Positions 1-9,300 of a DNA stretch of 33,830 nucleotides are shown here, one piece after another (positions within the stretch are counted from its first letter, which is position 1; every line of letters begins with the position of its first letter). A program made the position numbers and the translations under genes. The notes below the pieces were generated by a model. It saw only the letters and a list, made by a program, of their open reading frames with translations, was not told where the DNA came from and made no database searches. Source of the stretch: Candidatus Nitrosopumilus sp. (GTDB taxonomy: Archaea; Thermoproteota; Nitrososphaeria; Nitrososphaerales; Nitrosopumilaceae); assembly GCA_007571135.1 (NCBI GenBank), contig RKRY01000127.1, forward strand, positions 1 to 33,830, read 5' to 3'.

Positions 1-226
1 CATGGTTGAATTTGTATCCTAACATGTTAAACACTGCAATATCAGATTCGGGGGCTATTCCTCTGCCCACGGAAATTACTTCGCCAATTACCCCATTGCT
101 TGCAATTTTATCTAAGACCGGCGTATTTGCAGCCTGCAGGGGTGTTCTCCCGTCTAGATCAGGATGTGGAAGGTCTCCGACCCCGTCCAATAACACGTAT
201 ACCAGATGTACGTCCGAATTATTCAT
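1..226 (-). CDS. apgM: 2,3-bisphosphoglycerate-independent phosphoglycerate mutase, archaeal type (N-terminal part, truncated by window edge)
   Basis: Reverse translation MNNSDVHLVYVLLDGVGDLPHPDLDGRTPLQAANTPVLDKIASNGVIGEVISVGRGIAPESDIAVFNMLGY resembles the ApgM N-terminus (DGxGD, TPLxAAxTPxLDxxAxxG, PxSDxAxxxxLGY). Confidence 0.82.
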   Translation of the reverse strand, partial: MNNSDVHLVYVLLDGVGDLPHPDLDGRTPLQAANTPVLDKIASNGVIGEVISVGRGIAPESDIAVFNMLGYKFNH

Positions 227-257
227 GCTTGGAGGGATCTGATTCCATACTTTAAGT

Positions 258-362
258 CTTGCAAAACATTTTACTGGCATCAGACTTTCCCGCTTCCGCT
301 CAGCATCATCACAACACTATCCTAGTTAACTTGCAAAACATTTTACTGGCATCAGACTTTCC
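258..362. repeat. Repeat-spacer-repeat unit: 33-nt perfect direct repeat (258-290, 330-362), 39-nt spacer, period 72
   Basis: cttgcaaaacattttactggcatcagactttcc present twice without mismatch; a partial third copy (cttgtaaaacatt) begins at 398. Confidence 0.9.
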
Positions 363-412
363 TGTCAAAGAGGTTCAGACACGAGTTTGTTTCCTGACTT
401 GTAAAACATTAC

Positions 413-702
413 CATAGCAAAGATCATAAATTCGTGAGGTGTTTTCCTGTAATCGGTCAAGTCAGCTTTGACAATTTCAACAAATTATGCAAGATTTATC
501 AAATTATTGAAAAATATACAGTATGTGAGCTATGAACTCCAATTTTTTACAAGTTCCTTTATGTGACTTGACCGATTACGTATGCAAGCTATGAACTCCA
601 ATTTTTTACAAATTCTTTCATGCGACTTAACCGGTTATGTTTTCCTAGGGTCTGTTCCTGTGATTGAACATTTGACCTCATGAACTTTTGCTTCTTGCTA
701 TG
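413..702. mobile_element. MITE-like element family 2, copy 1, interrupted by a family 1 element
   Basis: Outer parts catagcaaagatcataaattcgtgaggtgttttcct ... agggtctgttcctgtgattgaacatttgacctcatgaacttttgcttcttgctatg match the uninterrupted copy at 28162-28254. Confidence 0.75.
449..638. mobile_element. MITE-like element family 1, copy 1 (190 bp including a duplicated right end), flanked by 8-bp target duplication
   Basis: GTAATCGGTCAAGTCA (449-464) and its exact reverse complement (564-579); a 59-bp right-end unit is duplicated (521-579, 580-638); flanks gttttcct at 441-448 and 639-646. Confidence 0.85.
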
Positions 703-876
703 CCAGCATACACATACGCATACACAACACGTCTTACCTCCGCGCCTCCCTCCCATCTCCTACAAAAATGAATTATCACCGATAAATTCTACAACTGCTT
801 AGTTTTGAAATCTTGTCTCTCCTTTTTGATAGATCTTAGTAAACGTTTTAACAGACAGATGTTTCAAATTACAATT

Positions 877-1893
877 ATGGGAGATATACGCAAAGATTAT
901 GTTTCTGAACGCTTTATGATCGTCTCCAAAAAAGATGACAAGTCAGTAGATCCTAAAAAGTTCCCATACGCCCCTGGAAACGAATCGATGACAAATCCCT
1001 CCGTGCTGTCACTTGTCGCAAAAAACGGAATGCTGCAAAGACTGCAAGATAGTGAAGATGGACATGTTGAAGGATGGTCTATTAGAGTTTTTGAGAGCAA
1101 GAATCCCATCGTATCTGTCAAGACTGAAAATTCATACAGTGAAAGGCCATTTTATAGCGAACCGGCATATGGCTATCATTATATTGTTGTTGCATCTCCA
1201 AACCGAAAAGATACGCTTGCGACAATTGATGCCGAACAGTGGTCTAATGTTCTAGTTGTAGTCCAAGACAGGCTGCGTTGGTTGTATACGCAAAAGGGCG
1301 TAACATATATCTCAATTTACGCTGATCAAGGCGACTTGGCAGGAAGCACAAACCCGCATCCCCACCTCAACATGCTTACCTTCTCTACAATCCCCCCACT
1401 AATCGAAGAAGAAGCTGAGGCATCCCACAAGATTCTAAATGAGAAAGGCGTATGTCCAATGTGTCAAACAGTCGGTGAGGAGATTGGCGGTCCTAGACAG
1501 GTTCTTCAGACTGATGGTTTTATCGCTTTTTGTCCCTGGGCGCCTTCATATCCGTACGAATTTTGGGTTGCACCTAAAAAACACATTACAAGCTTCGCTA
1601 AAATTACCCAAAAGGAGATAAATGATCTGTCGTTAATCTTGAGAGCAACTCTGGGCGGCTTGACTAAAACCGTAAAAAACGTCTCTTACAATCTCGTGTT
1701 TCATCTGTCTCCTGAGAAGAAAAACAGCCGGCAGATACATTGGCATGTTGAAATTTATCCAATTACAAAGTCCTGGTCCGGCCTCGAGCGTGGCTATGGA
1801 ATATATCTAAACGATATCTCCCCCGAACAAGCTGCCAAAGAACTTGGAGTGGCATGCAGAAAAGAACTTGCAAGTCTGGTAGGCATAGTGTAA
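877..1893 (+). CDS. Galactose-1-phosphate uridylyltransferase family protein (HIT superfamily)
   Basis: MGDIRKDYVSERFMIVS..., NPHPHLN motif, CPMC putative zinc pair, HWHVEIYP near C-terminus. Start chosen at ATG 877; ORF stays open from TTG 805. Confidence 0.8.
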   Translation: MGDIRKDYVSERFMIVSKKDDKSVDPKKFPYAPGNESMTNPSVLSLVAKNGMLQRLQDSEDGHVEGWSIRVFESKNPIVSVKTENSYSERPFYSEPAYGYHYIVVASPNRKDTLATIDAEQWSNVLVVVQDRLRWLYTQKGVTYISIYADQGDLAGSTNPHPHLNMLTFSTIPPLIEEEAEASHKILNEKGVCPMCQTVGEEIGGPRQVLQTDGFIAFCPWAPSYPYEFWVAPKKHITSFAKITQKEINDLSLILRATLGGLTKTVKNVSYNLVFHLSPEKKNSRQIHWHVEIYPITKSWSGLERGYGIYLNDISPEQAAKELGVACRKELASLVGIV

Positions 1894-1934
1894 CCTCTGA
1901 ATGGTTTATTTATCAACCGGCCTCCTTTAATGAC

Positions 1935-2375
1935 ATGTCTCTGGAAAGATGGCTTGCAGTTGCCAGTGTTGGACTGTTTGCAATGTTTGCCGGGGAGATG
2001 TTTTCAGTCTACAATTTCATGATTGATGTTCCTGATGACTTTGAGTACGCTCAAGGTTTTGCCGCAGATCCTAAGATACTTCAGTTCATCTCCATCGGTG
2101 TGGCCCCTGCAGGCGTGTTGGCAGCCATTGCATTTATCATGTCAAGACAGTATGGCTCAAAACAGGTTGGCGGACTAATCGCTGGCGGGGGGGTCATCTT
2201 GCTTGCAGGAATGCTTGTATGTTACCTCATAATTCCAAGAATTCCCATATCTTACGTTACTGATGCAGTAGTTTACGTCCCGGTCGTCTTTATGGCCCTG
2301 TCTGCACCGGTGATGGGATTTGGCCTGTACCTCTTCAAACGCAGGGTGAGGCGACCAAAGAAAGAGTATTTCTAG
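1935..2375 (+). CDS. Hypothetical membrane protein (several predicted TM helices)
   Basis: ORF MSLERWLAVASVGLFAMFAGEMF... with long hydrophobic segments and basic C-terminus. Confidence 0.55.
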   Translation: MSLERWLAVASVGLFAMFAGEMFSVYNFMIDVPDDFEYAQGFAADPKILQFISIGVAPAGVLAAIAFIMSRQYGSKQVGGLIAGGGVILLAGMLVCYLIIPRIPISYVTDAVVYVPVVFMALSAPVMGFGLYLFKRRVRRPKKEYF

Positions 2376-2809
2376 GCGTGATCATACCTCATTCCGTTTG
2401 CAGTTGCCTGAAACCCGATCTTTTCATAATACGGTCTGAGACTGTCTGTGCAATGCAAAACCGTCTTGTAGCAGCCTCGATTCTTTGATTCTTCAAGCAG
2501 ATGTCTGATGATCTTCTCTCCGATCCCCCGTCCTTGAAACTTTCTGGATACGGCAACATCCTCTATGTGGCCCGCCAGGCCCCCATCATGGATGAATTTT
2601 TGCTCAATTAGCAGTGTGGCTGCTCCTACGACCCTCCCGTCAACTTTTGCAACTGCAATGATGTGATCCTTGTTTGAGTTAACTTTCTCAAAGACTTTCT
2701 CGGCCTTTGATCTTTTCATGCTGCCTGTCTCTCTTAGCGAGTCCAGAGATGCAAGGAACCCGTTCCACAGATCTTCTTTTTGCAAATCACGAATAATCAG
2801 TTTAGACAT
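2372..2809 (-). CDS. GNAT family N-acetyltransferase, glucosamine-phosphate acetyltransferase (GNA1)-like
   Basis: MSKLIIRDLQKEDLWNGFLASLDSL...GHIEDVAVSRKFQGRGIGEKIIRHLLEESKNRGCYKTVLHCTDSLRPYYEKIGF; GHIEDV and RGxGxK motifs. Confidence 0.8.
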   Translation of the reverse strand: MSKLIIRDLQKEDLWNGFLASLDSLRETGSMKRSKAEKVFEKVNSNKDHIIAVAKVDGRVVGAATLLIEQKFIHDGGLAGHIEDVAVSRKFQGRGIGEKIIRHLLEESKNRGCYKTVLHCTDSLRPYYEKIGFQATANGMRYDHA

Positions 2810-2814
2810 TTGGT

Positions 2815-3519
2815 TCAAATCCTGCCCAGTCTCTGTATGTATTGCTGATGTATCATCTTGTAGGATGCCTTGCTTCCGATATCTGTAAATCCATCCTTCC
2901 CTGTCACAAATGCGTTTACTGGTCTCTTGTCGCCTACCACTTCTTTTATCACGCTGTCCATTCCGTACGGCCTGTTTTTTGGAATGTATTTGAAGATTTC
3001 GCGTTCCATCACATAGCATCCCATGTTGATGTTGGCTTCGATCTCTGGCTTTTCATTCCAGCTTGTAACCCTGCCATTCTTTGTCGTTTCAATCACCCCA
3101 TACGGCAGATTTGTCTTGTATTTGTGCAGACTCATCGTAACAAACGATCTTTTCTTCAAGTGTTCCTTTATCATGCCCTTTAAGTTAAAATTGAAGACAG
3201 AATCTCCATACATGCAAACAAAGGTCCCGTCTAGAAACCCTTCGGCAGTCTTTAATTGACCTGCCGTGGCAAGCGGCCTATCTGAAACCGCATATTCTAT
3301 GTTTGTCCCAAACCGCCTCCCGTCTTCAAAATAGTCCTCGATGGCTCTTCTAAGATAGCTTACGCACAGTACAATGGATCTTACTCCGTTCTTTTTGTTC
3401 CAATCTATCAGGTGTTCTAAAATCGGCTTCTCCCCCAAAGGCAGCATCGGCTTTGGCAAAAACGTAGTATACGGCTGGAGTCTAGTGCCCAAACCTCCTG
3501 CCAGAATCACTGCTTTCAC
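2815..3519 (-). CDS. NDP-sugar nucleotidyltransferase
   Basis: MKAVILAGGLGTRLQPYTTFLPKPMLPLGEKPILEHLI is the canonical nucleotidyltransferase signature; followed directly by the GNA1-like gene. Confidence 0.88.
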   Translation of the reverse strand: MKAVILAGGLGTRLQPYTTFLPKPMLPLGEKPILEHLIDWNKKNGVRSIVLCVSYLRRAIEDYFEDGRRFGTNIEYAVSDRPLATAGQLKTAEGFLDGTFVCMYGDSVFNFNLKGMIKEHLKKRSFVTMSLHKYKTNLPYGVIETTKNGRVTSWNEKPEIEANINMGCYVMEREIFKYIPKNRPYGMDSVIKEVVGDKRPVNAFVTGKDGFTDIGSKASYKMIHQQYIQRLGRI

Positions 3520-3543
3520 ACCATCCTGTCATAAAATGAATAT

Positions 3544-4863
3544 TTATGTCTGAGATTTTATGCATGAAACGATCTTTGTAATCTTCTCAACGACTTTTCT
3601 CGGATTCTCCCCAAATACAATCATCATTGCCTCCTTCCCAAAGTCTCCTTTGTGAAAAATTACGTCCGGGTTTCTTTCCAAATCCTTTATGGCAGACCCC
3701 ATTCCCCATTGAATAGACGAGCCCCCAGTTTTCACACTCTTAGGTTCTGACCCTCTGTCGTAGCCTGCCACCACAAATTTCTTTTCCGAGATCTTTTTGA
3801 GGGTCTCCTCCCGATATTTTATGTTGATTGCTGATTTTATATCGGGAAATTTTTTGCTGATTGCTAGCAGAGCCGTTGCGACGTGTGTCGAACCACCGTA
3901 CCTCAAGTCCCCTGCAACGATGACTCCCGTACCGGATTTGACGATTCTTCCGGAAATCCCCAGGACGTCCAGGGTCGACTTTGGATTTGTCTTTGAAATA
4001 ACAAAATTTGTCTGGCATTCTGGAATTATCCGGTGTACGTTTTTGATCTCCGTAAATTTTTGAATCTCAGATGAGAGCTCTTTTTGGAGCGAATCCTCAA
4101 CCAGGCTGCCTGTCACGGCAACCCCGCATCCAATTCTTCTTGCGTCTTTTATGGACTTTAATGTGAACTCTTTGGCGAATTTTGCCGATTCCCTGACACT
4201 TTTTTTGTTTGCAAGTGAGAATGTGACAAGGGCCGAATACGTGCATCCGCTCCCGTGATTCTCTCTGAATATTCTTTGAGCAGATAGTGAGTACATGGAA
4301 TCCTTTTCGAGCACCAGATCTTCGATCAAATCTTCATCCTTTTTAATTCCGGTAACTATGACATTTTTTGCGCCCCAGTCCTGGATTCTCCTTGCAATCC
4401 TTTCAATTGTGTTTGACGGTGAAACCTTGGAATTTGTAATGATCTCAGCTTCAAATCTGTTTGGCGTGATGACTGTTGAAATTGGAACAATGTACCTTCT
4501 AAAATCCTTTAATGCATCTCTTTCAATCAGCATTCCTCCCGTCGTGGATTTTATGACCGGATCGACTACTATTGGAGCTTTAAGCCCGCTTAATTCTTTG
4601 AAAAGAAATCGGATTATCTTAGAATTGTAGACCATTCCGATCTTCACTGCGTCTATTTTAAAATCGGACAGGATTGAATCTAGCTGACTTTTTAAAATTT
4701 TAATCGATACCGGCTCGACCATTCCAAAACTTGAAGTGTTCTGGCCCGTAATTGCTGTAACTACTGTAAAGCAATTCGCATCCGTGGTTGCAAATAATTT
4801 GACATCGCTTTGGATTCCGGCCCCCGATGACGGATCAGAACCCCCTATGCAAAGTAGGTTCAC
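3544..4863 (-). CDS. thiD: Bifunctional HMP(-P) kinase / ThiN-type thiamine-phosphate synthase fusion
   Basis: N-terminal MNLLCIGGSDPSSGAGIQSDVKLF...VVDPVIKSTTGG...GSGCTYSA (ThiD) and C-terminal ThiN-like region. Confidence 0.88.
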   Translation of the reverse strand: MNLLCIGGSDPSSGAGIQSDVKLFATTDANCFTVVTAITGQNTSSFGMVEPVSIKILKSQLDSILSDFKIDAVKIGMVYNSKIIRFLFKELSGLKAPIVVDPVIKSTTGGMLIERDALKDFRRYIVPISTVITPNRFEAEIITNSKVSPSNTIERIARRIQDWGAKNVIVTGIKKDEDLIEDLVLEKDSMYSLSAQRIFRENHGSGCTYSALVTFSLANKKSVRESAKFAKEFTLKSIKDARRIGCGVAVTGSLVEDSLQKELSSEIQKFTEIKNVHRIIPECQTNFVISKTNPKSTLDVLGISGRIVKSGTGVIVAGDLRYGGSTHVATALLAISKKFPDIKSAINIKYREETLKKISEKKFVVAGYDRGSEPKSVKTGGSSIQWGMGSAIKDLERNPDVIFHKGDFGKEAMMIVFGENPRKVVEKITKIVSCIKSQT

Positions 4864-5270
4864 ATTGATCTTTTCATTTTTCCCCTAATCTGCTTTTCCA
4901 TTTTTCACCGCAGAATGCCCAAACAGCAGTTTTGCGATACAGGACGGATATATGATAAAATCTCATGCGGCCACTACAGTTTTGACGCACTGCATGTCGC
5001 CTCCCATCAATCACTAAAAAAGACGAAAAATTCCTTGGAGTGCTTCAAACACCGGACTTCCTAGGCTCAAAAAGTCCCTGTAAAATGTTAAGAATATTCA
5101 GATCCCCCCCCAAACAGTCTTGTCTGAAAGCCATTTTTTGAAAAAGGCATCTAAAACCGACACCGCAATCCGCCTCTACCGAGTTAACCGATCTAAAATG
5201 ATCAGTGGCTATAGGACAAGGATCTCCGTGATTTGATGATGTTTAAATCAGGTGAGCCTAAAGACTACTT

Positions 5271-6593
5271 ATGGCTACACAGATGACGTCGGCCCGCAGG
5301 GGCGTTGCAACCGACGAGATGAGACAAGTTGCAAAAGATGAAGACGTCTCTATTGACTGGCTGATTCCAAAAATTGCAAATGGATCCATCATCATTCCAA
5401 GCAATAACGCAAGACCCCAAAAGATTCACAATGTGGGAATTGGGAAAGGTTTGAAGACGAAGGTCAACGTAAACATTGGCACCTCTACATTAAACGTCAA
5501 TCTAGACGAGGAGATCGAAAAGGCAAAGGTCGCAGTAAAATATCATGCCGACACCATGATGGATCTTAGCGATGGCGGTGACGTAAAAAAGATACGGCAG
5601 ACGTTATTGGACGTGGCACCAATAACATTTGGAACAGTTCCAATTTATGAGGCATACAATTATGGCGTTGAGGTTCACAGGAACCCGCTGAACCTGACTG
5701 AGGATGACTACATTAAGGCATTTGAAAACAACGTAAAAGACGGCGTTGATTACACGACGATTCATTGTGGCATAACAAAGGACATTGCAAAGAGAATCTT
5801 AAGAGTCCAGAGACGCGGAGGCGTGGTTAGCAAGGGCGGGACAATTACTGCCGCATGGATGCTAAAGCATGACAAGGAAAACCCGTACCTGACTCATTAC
5901 GACTATCTGATCGAGGTTGCAAGGAGGTATGATGTTACATTTAGCCTTGGAGACGCCCTTAGACCTGGTTCGATTCTAGATTCCCATGACGAGTTGCAAG
6001 TCCAAGAGATGATCAACGTTTCGCAACTGACTAAACGCGCACATGAGCAGGACGTTCAGGTAATGGTTGAGGGTCCGGGACATGTTCCACTTGACGAGGT
6101 TGCAGCCAATGTCAGACTGGCCAAGTCGTTGATTGGCAACGTCCCATACTATGTTCTAGGACCGCTCGTAACTGACATTGCGTCCGGCCATGATCATATC
6201 GCAAGCGCAATTGGTGCCGCCGTTTCAGCAAGCGAGGGAGTTGATTTACTGTGCTACCTTACTCCGTCTGAACACCTGGCATTGCCCAATACCGAAGAGG
6301 TAAAATCAGGATTGATAGCATACAGGATTGCCGCACACGCAGGAGACCTTGTAAAGATTAGAGAAAAAGCCATCAAATGGGATGCGGAGATGACTGAGGC
6401 ACGCCGGACCCTTGATTGGGAGAGACAGATTGCACTGTCCATAGATCCAGAAGAGGCAGCAAGGATTCATGGCAGAACAGGCCAGCATCCCGGAAACAAC
6501 GTTCCTTGTACTATGTGCGGGGGCGCATGCGTATACATGATGCTTCCCCAGCAGAGGAAATATGAGAGTGAAAATGAGGCTACAACAAGCTGA
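5271..6593 (+). CDS. thiC: Phosphomethylpyrimidine synthase
   Basis: Full-length ThiC features: NIGTS, MDLSDGGD, HCGI, EGPGHVPLDE, YYVLGPLVTDIASGHDHI, C-terminal CTMCGGACVY cluster motif. Confidence 0.96.
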   Translation: MATQMTSARRGVATDEMRQVAKDEDVSIDWLIPKIANGSIIIPSNNARPQKIHNVGIGKGLKTKVNVNIGTSTLNVNLDEEIEKAKVAVKYHADTMMDLSDGGDVKKIRQTLLDVAPITFGTVPIYEAYNYGVEVHRNPLNLTEDDYIKAFENNVKDGVDYTTIHCGITKDIAKRILRVQRRGGVVSKGGTITAAWMLKHDKENPYLTHYDYLIEVARRYDVTFSLGDALRPGSILDSHDELQVQEMINVSQLTKRAHEQDVQVMVEGPGHVPLDEVAANVRLAKSLIGNVPYYVLGPLVTDIASGHDHIASAIGAAVSASEGVDLLCYLTPSEHLALPNTEEVKSGLIAYRIAAHAGDLVKIREKAIKWDAEMTEARRTLDWERQIALSIDPEEAARIHGRTGQHPGNNVPCTMCGGACVYMMLPQQRKYESENEATTS

Positions 6594-6999
6594 GTAGCAC
6601 CCTTTGCAGGCCCGGCACCGTCTCGTAACCTTCCAATTCGTCTGCGTCGATCCACCTAAACTCAGAGTTTTCCCAATTCAGCCTGATGACCGGATCTTTT
6701 GCTTCAAACAGGAATGGAAAAATTTCCCATTCGTGATCTTTGTGTTGTGGCAAACTCACCATGATCTCTTGGGCCGCCCTGACTAGCGTGACATCTTTTT
6801 CAGCAATTCCCACCTCTTCAAAAATTTCAACCTTGGCCCGCCGAAGTGGCTCCTCATTTTCTTCTATAACTCCGCTAATTCCTGCCCACAGTCCCCTCAT
6901 GGATTTTACTTGGCCACTCCGCTTTAGGATCAGCAGTCTCCTGCCGTCTCGAATAAATGACGTGACAATTTTCGTCAGGCGCACCCCGTTACTTTTCAA
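6580..6999 (-). CDS. NUDIX hydrolase
   Basis: GLWAGISGVIEENEEPLRRAKVEIFEEVGI matches the Nudix box pattern. Confidence 0.85.
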   Translation of the reverse strand: MKSNGVRLTKIVTSFIRDGRRLLILKRSGQVKSMRGLWAGISGVIEENEEPLRRAKVEIFEEVGIAEKDVTLVRAAQEIMVSLPQHKDHEWEIFPFLFEAKDPVIRLNWENSEFRWIDADELEGYETVPGLQRVLLSLL

Positions 7000-7932
7000 C
7001 GGCCTTGACCATCTTAGTCATCCTTTTGTAAGACTTGTTGATGTCTGTGTGCTTGCCGAGCCTCTCTTGGCAGTCCTTGATGTACTTTACAACTTCCTCT
7101 GTCTTTGACTCTTGCACTGCGGTAAGCAGCCGTCCTATGTCCTTCCATAGCTCTTCGGCAACCCTTCGAATCTCCGGATTTGCAATGATCGTCTCAATCA
7201 ATTCCGGCGATTCTGTCATGATGCTTTCGGCCAGCGTCTTTTGGACTCTGAAGGTTGTCCCGGACATTTTTTCTGTCAGCAACATCTTCTCATCTTTTGA
7301 AACAATGTTTGCAAATACCAAGTTCATCAAATGGGTCAATCCCAAGATTACTGCAATCTTTTTGTCATGTTCGACTACGTCAATCGTGACAAAGTTTGCC
7401 CCTTCAAACAGCGATTTTGCAACCGCCAATTCTTTTTTAGCGTCCTTGACAGGGACTGAGATTATGTTCTGCCCCCTCATCGTCTTGATACCTGGTCCGA
7501 ACATCGGATGAATGCAGATCGGGTTAATCTTTGCAGGCATCCTTGTCAATGATGAGACGACTTTGGATTTTTCTGAAGAAATTTCAATCAGGTACGTTCC
7601 CCGCTTCATCTCTTTTGCAATCAGTCTGATGATCTCAGGGGTCTTTCTTGTAGGCGTGCATAGCACAACATAATCGGCCTTCAAAATTGCACCGACAAGT
7701 GATTCTGCCTGGATGATCTCCTTTCCTGCGGCCGCCTTTTTTTCTGAATCATATCCTGTTACCTCAAAACCCTTGCCTAGAAAATATTTTGAGAACCACT
7801 GTCCCATCTGCCCTCCTGCGCCTATGACTGTTATCTTCTTTTTTTGCTTCAGAACCCATCAGTGCTCCGGTATGAGACATTGCCTCCTGCGCCTATGACT
7901 GTTACCTTCTTTTTTTGCCCCTTCTTCTTCAT
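6989..7932 (-). pseudogene. tyrA: Prephenate dehydrogenase with 5' end interrupted by a 71-bp repeat-spacer insertion; ORF track start (7807) lies inside the dinucleotide-binding motif
   Basis: ATG at 7932 overlaps the upstream stop (ATGA) and reads MKKKGQKKKVTVIGAGG then goes to a stop; the second copy reads KKKITVIGAGGQMGQWFSKYF in another frame. Confidence 0.7.
7812..7918. repeat. Repeat-spacer-repeat unit: ~36-nt repeat (7812-7847, 7883-7918), 35-nt spacer, period 71
   Basis: cctcctgcgcctatgactgtta[t/c]cttctttttttgc twice. Confidence 0.9.
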
Positions 7933-9299
7933 TGACTAACACCCATGACGCTACTTAGTATATTCATTCCTTCAATTAGTGTTTTTTCGTCCTGACACGC
8001 TGAAATCCTGATGAAATTTTGGTAATTTCCAAATCCCGCTCCTGGAGCGATTGCCAGTCCTTTTTCAAGTGCGTTGCTGGCAAATCTTGCCCCGTCAAAC
8101 CCCTCTTGGTTTACTCTGGCAAACAGGTACATTGCCCCATCAGGGACCGCAAACTCTAATCCTGCCCCTTGAGCCTTTTTTGCCAATAGTTTCAGTCTGT
8201 TTTGTACGGTATTAGAGTTATTGGATGTATCAGCTTCTAACGCTCTCATGGCAACGTATTGGACTGGTTCAGGTACGCTGGTAAGGCACAGTGCCTCTAA
8301 TCTTGCCATCTTTTCTATAATTGCAGGTTCTGCTATGGCGTAACCGATTCTAAACCCCGTCATTGCATGCGATTTTGAAAATGACTGGGTGATGACGCTT
8401 TTATCATAGTTGTAAGCAAGGACGCTCTTCCAACCGTCTCTTGCATACCCTGAGTAAATCTCGTCACTTAGGACGTACAGGCCGTTCTCCTTAGATATTT
8501 GCATGATGTCATCTTGCAGTCTTTCCGGAAGGATCTTTCCAGTCGGGTTGTTTGGATAGTTTAGAACTATCATCTTGGTATTTGCATTGATCGCTGATTT
8601 GATCTCCTCCAAGTCCGGCTCCCACCTGTTCTCTAGTGTCGTACTGATCGTCCTGATCTTGATTCCTGCATTAAACGCACAGTCCTTGTATGCAGGCCAT
8701 GCCGGCTCGATTACAATCATCTCGTCTCCCAGATTAAGCAGCGTTGTAATTGCCGCAAATACAGAAAATCTCGCACCAGGGCTTACGATGATGTTCTCTT
8801 TAGTAACATTTTGACCGAATTTGCTTGTTGCATGCCCTGCAAGTGCCTCCCGAAATGACGGCATGCCTTTTGGATGGCCGTATCTTAGAAAACCCCTGTC
8901 ATACACTTCACTTAGTGCATTCTTGACGATTTGAGGAGGTAAAAAGTCCGGTTCACCGACCTCCATGTGGATGATCTTCTTTCCTTTTTGTTCTAGCGAT
9001 TTGGCCTTTAAGAAGATCGAGAGATGCGTGTGCTCGTCAGCTGATTGGACTTTTACCGATTCGTTTAGTAAAACGTTCAAAAATTTTGTAGCAATCGTCT
9101 CCTCCAATCCTATGTCGTTGCACAGCAAGATCACCTTATTACGTAGGATGCTTTCTCGCGATTCATCTGTGACTCCTTTTCCGATGGCCCTCTTTACTTC
9201 CCCAATTCCTTTTGCAATCTCCGTTCTGGTTTTGAGCAGTTTGATCATCTCAAGTGTAACTTCGTCCATCCTGTTTCTCAGGCTTTCGATGTCAGACAT
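7929..9299 (-). CDS. Chorismate mutase (AroQ-like) fused to class I/II aminotransferase
   Basis: N-terminal MSDIESLRNRMDEVTLEMIKLLKTRTEIAKGIGEVKRAIGK...; then aminotransferase motifs MEVGEPDF, NYPNNPTG, LSDEIYSGYARDG, TQSFSKSHAMTGFRIGY. Confidence 0.9.
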   Translation of the reverse strand: MSDIESLRNRMDEVTLEMIKLLKTRTEIAKGIGEVKRAIGKGVTDESRESILRNKVILLCNDIGLEETIATKFLNVLLNESVKVQSADEHTHLSIFLKAKSLEQKGKKIIHMEVGEPDFLPPQIVKNALSEVYDRGFLRYGHPKGMPSFREALAGHATSKFGQNVTKENIIVSPGARFSVFAAITTLLNLGDEMIVIEPAWPAYKDCAFNAGIKIRTISTTLENRWEPDLEEIKSAINANTKMIVLNYPNNPTGKILPERLQDDIMQISKENGLYVLSDEIYSGYARDGWKSVLAYNYDKSVITQSFSKSHAMTGFRIGYAIAEPAIIEKMARLEALCLTSVPEPVQYVAMRALEADTSNNSNTVQNRLKLLAKKAQGAGLEFAVPDGAMYLFARVNQEGFDGARFASNALEKGLAIAPGAGFGNYQNFIRISACQDEKTLIEGMNILSSVMGVSQ

Positions 9300-9300
9300 T

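Noticed and set aside
2812-2822. ggttcaaatcc resembles a tRNA T-arm
   Set aside because: It lies at a junction between two clear CDSs on the other strand, with no acceptor stem or anticodon arm around it.
4864-5270. Possible TPP riboswitch between thiD and thiC
   Set aside because: No THI-box (CUGAGA...ACCUGAUCUGGAUAAUACCAGCG-like) sequence visible; a covariance-model search would be needed to say more.
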